Positions 1 to 7,194 of a stretch of 64,000 nucleotides of DNA are shown piece by piece. The stretch spans positions 1 to 64,000 of the forward strand of contig CBIHOF010000006.1 of NCBI GenBank assembly GCA_966211955.1, in the 5' to 3' direction. The translations under genes were made by a program, and so were the position numbers. Within the stretch, counting starts at the first letter, position 1. Every line of letters begins with the position of its first letter. The notes below the pieces were generated by a model. That model saw only the letters and a program-made list of their open reading frames with translations. It ran no database searches and was not told the DNA's origin. The stretch comes from Albitalea sp966211955. Its GTDB lineage: Bacteria; Pseudomonadota; Gammaproteobacteria; Burkholderiales; Burkholderiaceae_C.

Positions 1-1
1 C

Positions 2-697
2 CTCACCTTCAGCGACTACAGCCGCAACGCCATCCGCATGGCCGCGCTGATGAAGATCCGCGTGATCCACGTGTTCACGCACGACAGCATCGGCCTGGGC
101 GAAGACGGCCCGACGCACCAGTCCGTGGAGCATGCGGCGGCGCTGCGGCTCATCCCTGGCCTGGACGTCTGGCGCCCGGCCGACACGGCCGAGACGACCA
201 TTGCCTGGGCCTGCGCGATCGAGAACCGCAACCGCCCGAGCGCCCTGTTGCTGTCGCGTCAGAACCTGCCGTATGCGCCCAAGTCGGGGCTGGAAGACAT
301 CTCCAGGGGCGGCTATGTGCTGGCCGAGCCGAGCGAGGTGGGCCTGAAGAAGAAGGCGCAGGCCGTCATCATCGCCACCGGCTCCGAGGTGCAGCTCGCG
401 ATGCATGCCCAGCAGCAGCTCGCGGTGCAGGGCATTGCGGTGCGCGTGGTGTCCATGCCCTCGACCACCGTCTTCGACCGCCAGGACACCGCCTACAAGA
501 AGCGCGTGCTGCCCGCCGGCCTGCCGCGCATCGCGGTGGAAGCGGGCGTGACCGACGGTTGGTGGAAGTACGGCTGCTCGGCGGTCGTCGGCATCGACAG
601 CTACGGCGAATCGGCGCCCGCTGGCGCGCTCTTCAAGTACTTCCACCTCACGGCCGAGAACGTCGCCGCGACCGTGCAGAAGGTGCTGCGAGGCTGA
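2..697 (+). CDS. tkt: Transketolase, C-terminal part (5' end outside window)
   Basis: The reading frame is open from base 2, so this is the last 231 codons of transketolase, which transfers two-carbon ketol units in the pentose phosphate and Calvin-type pathways using thiamine diphosphate. Visible family landmarks are GLGEDGPTHQ, which belongs to the pyrimidine-binding domain, and EAGVTDGWWKYG in the C-terminal domain. The window edge removes the cofactor-binding N-terminal domain, so intactness cannot be judged. A small lipoprotein gene and gap follow on the same strand, which suits a central carbon metabolism cluster. The identification is secure; which tkt paralogue it is cannot be said. 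Confidence 0.95.
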   Translation, partial: LTFSDYSRNAIRMAALMKIRVIHVFTHDSIGLGEDGPTHQSVEHAAALRLIPGLDVWRPADTAETTIAWACAIENRNRPSALLLSRQNLPYAPKSGLEDISRGGYVLAEPSEVGLKKKAQAVIIATGSEVQLAMHAQQQLAVQGIAVRVVSMPSTTVFDRQDTAYKKRVLPAGLPRIAVEAGVTDGWWKYGCSAVVGIDSYGESAPAGALFKYFHLTAENVAATVQKVLRG

Positions 698-728
698 CCC
701 GCGGACCCACGCCAACCACAGGATGATC

Positions 729-1175
729 ATGAAGACTCTCGCAGCAGTATTCGTCGGATCGGTCGTCCTGCTGGCAGGCTGTGCCACGCCGCCCGCCCCG
801 CCGGCACCGCCGCCGCCGTCGGCCCAAGAGGCCTGCCGTGCGCTGATCGACAGCCTGAACGCTGTCATCGCGCCCGGCCAGTCCCTGGCCGAGCTGCAGG
901 CCCGCGGCATCCGCCTGCGCACGCCGCTCAGCTTCCCGCCCGGCACGGTGCCCCGGCCGCAGCAAAGCAGCGGCGCCGCGGTGCAGATGCTGATCCAGCC
1001 CGATGGCAGCGTGCTGCCCGGCTCGCCCAAGACGCTCAAGACCGTGGGCGAGCCACAGATCGGCACGGCCATGGAGGCCGGCGCGCTGTCGGTGCAGTTC
1101 GACCTCGACAGCCTGAACCCAAAGCCGACCGAGCCGATTCCCTACACGACCATGTTCGCGGTGTGCAACCGGTGA
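729..1175 (+). CDS. Small lipoprotein, possibly with a TonB-C-like domain
   Basis: This 148-residue protein starts with a lipoprotein signal ending in the lipobox LAGC (Cys18), followed by a Pro/Ala-rich linker, so it is predicted to be lipidated and exported. I chose ATG 729 over ATG 723 because AGGA at 720-723 is correctly spaced only for 729. The C-terminal half (VQMLIQPDGSVLPGS followed by an alternating hydrophobic pattern) loosely resembles the TonB C-terminal fold, where a phrase like DGxV begins a strand. That resemblance is weak and is an inference. It lies 31 bases after tkt, so co-transcription is possible. No specific function is recognised. Confidence 0.75.
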   Translation: MKTLAAVFVGSVVLLAGCATPPAPPAPPPPSAQEACRALIDSLNAVIAPGQSLAELQARGIRLRTPLSFPPGTVPRPQQSSGAAVQMLIQPDGSVLPGSPKTLKTVGEPQIGTAMEAGALSVQFDLDSLNPKPTEPIPYTTMFAVCNR

Positions 1176-1288
1176 CAAGCCGACGACCACATGAAACCGC
1201 GCTGTACCCGTCACGGTCCAAAATGGCGCCTCGCCTGTGACCTGACTGCCGCCTTCACAGATTTCAACGCCACTTCCGGAGACCTCCC

Positions 1289-2305
1289 ATGACCATCAAA
1301 GTCGCCATCAACGGCTACGGCCGCATCGGCCGCAACGTCCTTCGCGCCCATTACGAAGGCGGCAAGAAGCACGACATCCAGATCGTCGCCATCAACGACC
1401 TGGGCGACCCCAAGACCAACGCCCACCTGACCAAGTACGACACCGCGCACGGCCCCTTCCCCGGCACCGTGACGGTCGATGGCGACTACATGGTCGTCAA
1501 CGGCGACAAGATCCGCGTGCTGGCCAACCGCAATCCGGCCGAGCTGCCCTGGGGCGAGCTGGGCGTGGACGTGGTGATGGAGTGCACCGGCTTCTTCACG
1601 ACGAAGGAAAAGGCCTCCGCCCACCTGAAGGGCGGCGCCAAGAAGGTCATCATCTCCGCCCCCGGCGGCAAGGACGTGGACGCCACCATCGTCTTCGGCG
1701 TGAACCACGGCGTGCTCAAGGCGAGCGACACCGTCATCTCCAACGCCTCGTGCACCACCAACTGCCTCGCGCCGCTGGTCAAGCCGCTGCACGACAAGCT
1801 GGGCGTCGAGTCGGGCCTGATGACCACCATCCATGCCTACACCAACGACCAGGTGCTGACCGACGTCTATCACGAGGACCTGCGCCGCGCCCGCTCGGCC
1901 ACGCACTCGATGATCCCGACCAAGACCGGCGCCGCTGCAGCGGTCGGCCTCGTGCTGCCCGAACTCAACGGCAAGCTCGATGGTTTCGCCATCCGCGTGC
2001 CGACCATCAACGTGTCGGTGGTGGACCTGAGCTTCGTGTCCAAGAAGGCAACGACTGCCGACGAGGTGAATGCCATCCTCAAGGCCGCCAGCCAGGGCGA
2101 ACTCAAGGGCATCCTCGGCTACAACACCGACCCGCTGGTCTCGGTCGACTTCAACCACAACCCCCTGTCCAGCATCTTCGACAGCACGCAGACCCGCGTG
2201 TCGCCGGACGGCAAGCTGGTGAAGGTGCTGAGCTGGTACGACAACGAGTGGGGCTTCAGCAACCGCATGCTGGACACCACCGTGGCGCTCGCCGGCGCGA
2301 AGTGA
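1289..2305 (+). CDS. gap: Glyceraldehyde-3-phosphate dehydrogenase, type I
   Basis: A 338-residue, full-length GAPDH that oxidises glyceraldehyde-3-phosphate to 1,3-bisphosphoglycerate with NAD(P) in the cytoplasm. The nucleotide-binding motif NGYGRIGRN lies at residues 8-16, and the catalytic Cys155 sits in SNASCTTNC. The C-terminal WYDNEWGFSNRM is typical of the family. The start is preceded by a GGAGA ribosome site. A strong hairpin terminator follows 36 bases after the stop, so the gene ends its transcription unit. It lies downstream of tkt, a common pairing in betaproteobacteria. Confidence 0.98.
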   Translation: MTIKVAINGYGRIGRNVLRAHYEGGKKHDIQIVAINDLGDPKTNAHLTKYDTAHGPFPGTVTVDGDYMVVNGDKIRVLANRNPAELPWGELGVDVVMECTGFFTTKEKASAHLKGGAKKVIISAPGGKDVDATIVFGVNHGVLKASDTVISNASCTTNCLAPLVKPLHDKLGVESGLMTTIHAYTNDQVLTDVYHEDLRRARSATHSMIPTKTGAAAAVGLVLPELNGKLDGFAIRVPTINVSVVDLSFVSKKATTADEVNAILKAASQGELKGILGYNTDPLVSVDFNHNPLSSIFDSTQTRVSPDGKLVKVLSWYDNEWGFSNRMLDTTVALAGAK

Positions 2306-2340
2306 TGCGTCGGCTGACCAGCGACTGACTGGTCATCACC

Positions 2341-2375
2341 CGAAAGAACGGCACTCGTGAGAGGGCCGTTTTTCG
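2341..2375 (+). terminator. Rho-independent terminator after gap
   Basis: An 11-bp stem with one bulged base pairs CGAAA(G)AACGGC with GCCGTTTTTCG. The right arm carries the U-rich stretch. It stands 36 bases after the gap stop codon, where a terminator is expected. Confidence 0.85.
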
Positions 2376-2433
2376 TTCGTGGCAGTGCTTTTGGGCGATG
2401 TGAACTGCGCCACATCCCCCATAGACTGAACAT

Positions 2434-2477
2434 TGAGTTACTGCAGGGCATGGCGCACAGCAATGTCCGGTAACTCA
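2434..2477. repeat. Inverted repeat upstream of the S8 protease
   Basis: A perfect 8-bp inverted repeat, TGAGTTAC and GTAACTCA, is separated by 28 bases, about 95 bases before the protease start. Half-sites spaced this way can bind a regulator dimer across about three and a half DNA turns, or form a long-loop hairpin. A -10-like TACACT lies just downstream at 2486-2491, but no convincing -35 accompanies it. The regulatory role is inferred. Confidence 0.35.
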
Positions 2478-2571
2478 CCCGCTTCTACACTGCGGAAAAC
2501 GAGGTCGTCCGAGCGTCGCGGCGCTGCGTTGCGATCAGAACCTGTCCCACGATTCACGGAGAGCGTCGCTC

Positions 2572-4857
2572 ATGCGCCACCCCTTGTCCGCTCTGGCTGC
2601 CTTGTGCCTGGCCTTGGCACCGATGGCCGTCCAGATGCCGTCGGCGCTTGCTGCCGGGGCCACGACCGCCTCGACCGCCGGCGCTGCGACTGCCCGCCAG
2701 GAAACAGCGCGCGTGATCGTGCAGTACAAGACCGGCAGCAGCGTGATGCGGGCGTTGTCCGCGAGCGACGTGCCGGCCAACCAGCGCATTCCCCGCCATG
2801 CGGCGACTCTGTCGCAGCGTCACAGCGTGGCCATGACCGACGGCGCGCCAGTGTCGACGCGCTCACAGGTTGTGTTCGCCAAGGGCATGAGCTCGAAGCA
2901 GTTGGCGGAGCTGCTGTCCAAGGATGCGGACGTGGAATTCGCGGAGCCAGACCTGCCGCGGCGCGTGCAGGCGGTGGCGCTACCGAATGACCCGCTCTAC
3001 CCGGGCGCCCAACCAGTGGCAACCCCGACCCTTGGACAGTGGTACCTGCGCGCGCCAGACGCCAGCAACGTCTCGGCCATCAACGCGACCGGCGCCTGGA
3101 ACACCACCATGGGCACGAGCTCCGTGGTGGTTGCCGTGCTGGACACCGGCGTGCGCTTCGAGCATCCGGACCTGCGCGGCAAGCTGCTGCCGGGTTACGA
3201 CTTCATCGCCGACCATGGTGAAGGGCTGGCGCACGCCAATGATGGCAACGGCCGAGATGCCGACGCGTCTGACCCGGGGGATTGGGTCACCACCGCCGAG
3301 GTGAACAACTCGAGCGGCACGTTTTATCAGTGCACCACGCCTGACAGCAGCGGCAACTACACCGGCGAGAACAGCAGCTGGCACGGTACTCAGGTGAGCG
3401 GCATCATCGGTGCCGCCACCAACAACGGCATCGGCATGGCGTCGGTCGGCCGCAACGTCATGATCCTGCCGGTGCGGGTGCTGGGCAAATGCGTCGGCTA
3501 CGACTCGGACATCCAGGCCGGCATGCAGTGGGCCGCCGGCATCTCGGTTCCTGGCGTTCCAGACAATCCGACCCCCGCCAAGGTGATCAACCTGAGCCTG
3601 GGTGGCGGCACTGGCTGCACGACGCTTTACCAAAATGTCGTGAACCAGATCCTTGCCCGCAACGTGACCATCGTCGCCTCGGCGGGCAATGAAGGCCTGG
3701 CCGTGGCGGCGCCCGCCGGTTGCACGGGCGTGATCGCGGTGGCCGGCGTGCGGCACGCGGGGACCAAGGTCGGCTATTCCAGCCTCGGCCCGGAGGTGGC
3801 ACTCAGCGCACCGGCCGGCAACTGCGTCAACAACTCGGGCGCCTGCCTGAATCCGCTGCTCACGACCACCAACACGGGCGCAACCACCCCTGGCGTCAGC
3901 AGCTACAGCGACAGTTTCGACACCTCGCTGGGCACCAGCTTCTCATCGCCACTCGTTGCGGGCACGGCCGCGCTCATGCTGTCGGTCAATCCGTCGCTCA
4001 CGCCCGCCCAGATCAAGAGCGAGTTGCGCAGCAGCGTGCGCGCGTTCCCGACGACCAGCACCGACCCCACGGTCCTGGTCTGCCAAGCCCCCAGCACGAC
4101 CGCCCAGAACACCGAGTGCATCTGCACGACCACGACTTGCGGCGCCGGCCTGCTTGACGCTTCCGCGGCGGTTGCCGCGGCGGTCGCTGCCCGCTCGACG
4201 CCGCTGCCGACGATTCCCCTGTCGTCGACGACCGCGGATGCCACCGTGGGCACATCGGTGACCTTGGATGGCAGTGGTACGCAAGCCCCGGCCGGCCGGA
4301 CGATCGCCGCCTATGCCTGGACGATCCAGAGCGGCACCGGTGCCAGCTTTTCCGGTTCGGTGACAGGGCCGACCGCAACTCTCGTCACCTCGGCAGCGGG
4401 CACGGTGGTGGTCACGCTCACGGTGACGGACAGCCTTGGTGGCACCACCTCCGCCTCGACCAGCATCAACATCGCTGCTGGGCCGACGGCAACGATCAGC
4501 CCGTCAGCCACCTCAGTGAATGCGGGAGCCGCGGTGACACTCGATGGTTCCTCGTCGGCCGCTTCCGGCGGCCGAAGCCTCGTGTCCTACCAGTGGAGCA
4601 TCACGAGCGGATCGTCCATCGCTTCCCTGAACGCCACGAGCGGTTCGTCGGTCACCCTCTCGACCACAGGAGTCGGCAGTGTGACGGTGATGCTGACCGT
4701 GACCGATGGTGCTGGTGCGACGGCCAGCACGACCACCACGATCAGCGTCAATGCGGCGCCAGCCAGCGGCGGCGGCGGCGGTGCGTTGGGCCTGGGTTGG
4801 CTGCTGGCGATGGTGGCCGCGGTGCTGGCCGTGAGCCGCACGCGCAAGGCGGTTTGA
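2572..4857 (+). CDS. Secreted subtilisin-like (S8) protease with PKD-like repeats and GlyGly-CTERM-like tail
   Basis: A 761-residue exported serine protease. Order of parts: signal peptide (about 1-28), propeptide-like region with a VIVQYK start (about 47-130), S8 catalytic domain with Asp191 (VLDTGV), His271 (SSWHGTQ) and Ser456 (GTSFSSP), then two PKD/Ig-like repeats of about 90 residues (547-735). The tail from residue 733 is a Gly run, a hydrophobic helix (LGWLLAMVAAVLAV) and a basic end (SRTRKAV). That is the layout of the GlyGly-CTERM sorting signal, which rhombosortase cleaves for surface transfer or secretion. A rhombosortase-like gene lies at 18295-18888 in this window. Protease identity is firm; the tail assignment is strong by pattern but untested. 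Confidence 0.95.
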   Translation: MRHPLSALAALCLALAPMAVQMPSALAAGATTASTAGAATARQETARVIVQYKTGSSVMRALSASDVPANQRIPRHAATLSQRHSVAMTDGAPVSTRSQVVFAKGMSSKQLAELLSKDADVEFAEPDLPRRVQAVALPNDPLYPGAQPVATPTLGQWYLRAPDASNVSAINATGAWNTTMGTSSVVVAVLDTGVRFEHPDLRGKLLPGYDFIADHGEGLAHANDGNGRDADASDPGDWVTTAEVNNSSGTFYQCTTPDSSGNYTGENSSWHGTQVSGIIGAATNNGIGMASVGRNVMILPVRVLGKCVGYDSDIQAGMQWAAGISVPGVPDNPTPAKVINLSLGGGTGCTTLYQNVVNQILARNVTIVASAGNEGLAVAAPAGCTGVIAVAGVRHAGTKVGYSSLGPEVALSAPAGNCVNNSGACLNPLLTTTNTGATTPGVSSYSDSFDTSLGTSFSSPLVAGTAALMLSVNPSLTPAQIKSELRSSVRAFPTTSTDPTVLVCQAPSTTAQNTECICTTTTCGAGLLDASAAVAAAVAARSTPLPTIPLSSTTADATVGTSVTLDGSGTQAPAGRTIAAYAWTIQSGTGASFSGSVTGPTATLVTSAAGTVVVTLTVTDSLGGTTSASTSINIAAGPTATISPSATSVNAGAAVTLDGSSSAASGGRSLVSYQWSITSGSSIASLNATSGSSVTLSTTGVGSVTVMLTVTDGAGATASTTTTISVNAAPASGGGGGALGLGWLLAMVAAVLAVSRTRKAV

Positions 4858-4968
4858 GAAACGCCTTCGCTCACCCGCACTCAAAGACGATCATTCGGAC
4901 ATCACCTGGCGGTTCGACCTTTCGACAAGGGTCGAGCCCCGCCAGCCGCCTGATCGCGCCGCCGCGGG

Positions 4969-5652
4969 TCAGCGCTCAGCGCTTTGCACGCCCACCGGCG
5001 GACACGCCGCAAACCCGCGGCCCAGCACCTCGCCGTGCAGGGCCGACACCTTGCCCGACATCTCCGCGTCGGCGCGGTCCACGCGCAGCGTGTACAGCAC
5101 GCTGGCCTTGGAGAGTTCGACCACCTTGCCGGTATGAATGCCACGTTCGGCAAGCCGTTGCAGCGCGGCGTCCGCCAGCTCGCGGTTGGCGAATCGGCCA
5201 AGCGACAGCCCCGGCTCCAGCGCAGGCGCGCCGCTGACTTCCTCGAAAGGCACCTTCAGCCGCGTCAGCTCCTGTGCCTTCTTCTGCTGGGCATCGCGGT
5301 TGGCATAGCGGCCCATGTAGACGATCCAGCGGGCGGGCACCTGCTGGGTGACGCGTGTCCAGGCGCCTTGCGGCAAGGACGTGCGCACGATGTTCTCGGC
5401 CGGTGCAATGGTGCTGTCGTCGAAGGGGCCCGCCTCCAGGCACACCAGGCTCGATTCGGCCGCGCTGGCAGCTGCGGCCACCGCTTGCGGCGTGAGGATG
5501 CGCACCGTCTCCGGCCGCACCTGCCGCGTCAGCCGGTCGGGCTCGCGGTCGCCGCGGGCGCGCACGCCGACGAGATCATCGACCCAGCCCTGGGACCACA
5601 CGTAGAAGGCAATGTTCGCCAGCAGCAGGAGGCCGACGAAGAGACGCATCAT
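4969..5652 (-). CDS. SPOR-domain membrane protein
   Basis: A 227-residue protein with one N-terminal membrane helix (RLFVGLLLLANIAFYVW) and, after a linker, a C-terminal SPOR-type domain. The domain shows WIVYMGRYANRDAQQKK and LGRFANRELADAAL, the paired repeats of this peptidoglycan-binding fold. Known SPOR proteins bind denuded glycan strands at the septum. The start at 5652 gives an ATGA overlap with the birA stop, so the two are translationally coupled. In related bacteria birA and a SPOR gene often flank coaX; no coaX is present here. Confidence 0.85.
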   Translation of the reverse strand: MMRLFVGLLLLANIAFYVWSQGWVDDLVGVRARGDREPDRLTRQVRPETVRILTPQAVAAAASAAESSLVCLEAGPFDDSTIAPAENIVRTSLPQGAWTRVTQQVPARWIVYMGRYANRDAQQKKAQELTRLKVPFEEVSGAPALEPGLSLGRFANRELADAALQRLAERGIHTGKVVELSKASVLYTLRVDRADAEMSGKVSALHGEVLGRGFAACPPVGVQSAER

Positions 5653-6554
5653 GGGGCGCCCCGCTGCGGATCCAGCCGCACGCTCACCTCGCCGCTGCCT
5701 ACCTCGCGCACGCCCTGGTCGGTGCGCACGAGCAGCGCGCCGTCGGGTGCCAAGCCAGCGGCGATGCCCTCGGGCACCTCGGGGTGCGTGGTGAGCACCG
5801 CGCGGCCGAAGAGCATGTCGCGGGCGGCGAAGGCCTGGGCAAAGGACGCAAAACCCTCGCGCTCGAAGCGGCGCAGCGCTTCCACCAGTGGCTTGGCGAC
5901 GCGCGACAGCGTGCCCGGGGCGGTGGCCGACGGGTCGATCTCCTGCAGGCAGGCGTAGCCGGTGCTGACCTCGCTGGTCGACATCGGCAGAACGTTCAGG
6001 CCAATGCCGATGACCGCCAGACGACGCGTGCCGGCGGCCACCGTCTCGATCAGGATGCCGCCCAGCTTGCGCCCGCCGCCCTGGCCGTCGAGCAGCCAGA
6101 GGTCGTTGGGCCATTTGACGCCGATGCGGTGGCCGCTCTCAGGCGTTGCACCCGGCGGGTCCAGCGCTTCAGCCAGTGCCACGCCCACGGCCAGCGACAG
6201 GCCCGACCAGTCCTTGGGCGCCAGCGGCAGCGCCAGCGAGAAGGTGAGCGAGGCGCCGGGCGCCGCCTGCCACACACGGCCCTGCCGGCCGCGGCCGTGT
6301 GTCTGGTGCTCCGCGACCAGCAGGCAGGGCTGCAGGTCAGCCGCGCGGCGGCCAAAGGCATTGCTCTCGACACTGCGGCGCACCTGCGCCAGGTCGCCGT
6401 CCTCGGCGGGCGGGGTGACGATGCGCGCCCGCTCCAGCAAGGCGGTGTTGGTGGACGAGATGCGCGCGACCACCTCGACGCTCAAGCCGGGCAGCTGAGG
6501 CGTCAGTTGCTCCCACAGGGCTTCGGCGCCCCATCGAAGGGGGTGGTCAGGCAT
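5649..6554 (-). CDS. birA: Biotin--[acetyl-CoA carboxylase] ligase
   Basis: A 301-residue biotin protein ligase that makes biotinyl-5'-AMP and attaches biotin to the carboxylase carrier protein BCCP. The biotin/ATP-binding motif GRGRQGR is at residues 87-93 and KWPND at 147-151, followed by GGRKLGGILIET. There is no N-terminal winged helix, so unlike the E. coli enzyme it should not act as a biotin operon repressor. It overlaps the downstream SPOR gene by 4 bases and starts 15 bases after the stop of the SET-domain gene, so the three probably form one minus-strand unit. Confidence 0.95.
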   Translation of the reverse strand: MPDHPLRWGAEALWEQLTPQLPGLSVEVVARISSTNTALLERARIVTPPAEDGDLAQVRRSVESNAFGRRAADLQPCLLVAEHQTHGRGRQGRVWQAAPGASLTFSLALPLAPKDWSGLSLAVGVALAEALDPPGATPESGHRIGVKWPNDLWLLDGQGGGRKLGGILIETVAAGTRRLAVIGIGLNVLPMSTSEVSTGYACLQEIDPSATAPGTLSRVAKPLVEALRRFEREGFASFAQAFAARDMLFGRAVLTTHPEVPEGIAAGLAPDGALLVRTDQGVREVGSGEVSVRLDPQRGAP

Positions 6555-6569
6555 GGGTTTGGAACCGGT

Positions 6570-7079
6570 TCAACGTTTCGGAGACAGCATGGTGCCACGA
6601 CACTTCTTGCTGCCACAGCGGCATTCGTACTGCTTCTTCAGCTTCGGTGTGTAACGCTCATCGATGATGAGCCCGTAGTCGTAGAAGAGTTCTTCGCCCG
6701 GCTTCAGCGTGCGCAGCGACTTGATGAAGATGCGACCGTCCACCTCGTCAGCCTCGCAGTTGGGCTGGCAGGCATGGTTGATCCAGCGCGCCGCGTTGCC
6801 GCCGTGCTTCGCGTCGATGACGTTCTTGTCGTCGATGTGGAAGTAGAAGGTGTGGTTCGGGTCCGTCGGGTCGTGCGGATGGCGGCGCAGCGCCTCGGGC
6901 CAGGAGATGACCTCGCCCTTGTATTCGATGATCACCTCGCCCTTGGGGATGGGCGCCACGGCGAACACCCCCTTGCCGTGGACGCCGGAGCGCCTCACCT
7001 GGATGCGTCGTCCGTTGGAGGCCGCCGACTGCGGCGCGGGCTTGGAACTCGGGGTCTTGGCGGCACTCGCTTGCGTCAT
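6570..7079 (-). CDS. SET-domain protein (putative protein-lysine methyltransferase) with post-SET cysteines
   Basis: A 169-residue protein consisting almost entirely of a SET domain: GVHGKGVFAVAPIPKGEVI (about 32-50), the signature NHACQPNC (101-108) and GEELFYDYG (128-136). The tail has CRCGSKKC, with Cys153, Cys155 and Cys160. In eukaryotic SET enzymes these three, plus the Cys of the NHxC motif (here Cys104), form a post-SET zinc site that closes the lysine channel. The family transfers methyl groups from S-adenosylmethionine to lysine; the bacterial substrate is unknown. The N-terminal 20 residues are Ala/Ser/Pro-rich. An in-frame ATG at 7097 would add six residues. It is divergent from topB. 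Confidence 0.88.
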   Translation of the reverse strand: MTQASAAKTPSSKPAPQSAASNGRRIQVRRSGVHGKGVFAVAPIPKGEVIIEYKGEVISWPEALRRHPHDPTDPNHTFYFHIDDKNVIDAKHGGNAARWINHACQPNCEADEVDGRIFIKSLRTLKPGEELFYDYGLIIDERYTPKLKKQYECRCGSKKCRGTMLSPKR

Positions 7080-7108
7080 CGACTTCTTTGGGTACATTGA
7101 ATTTGTGG

Positions 7109-7135
7109 GCGCGCGCGCGTGTGCGTGCACGCGCG
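7109..7135. other. Perfect alternating purine-pyrimidine tract (Z-DNA-prone) containing a hairpin
   Basis: All 27 bases alternate purine and pyrimidine, mostly GC with a few GT/AC steps. It contains the self-complementary arms CGCGCGTG and CACGCGCG around a 6-base loop. It lies in the divergent control region between the SET-domain gene and topB, where negative supercoiling from both promoters would favour Z-DNA or cruciform extrusion. The structural proposal is an inference. Confidence 0.6.
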
Positions 7136-7194
7136 AGAAGCCCGGATTGTATTGATTGCATCGGTGCCCGCTGTTTGGGGCACAAGAAAGAGAC

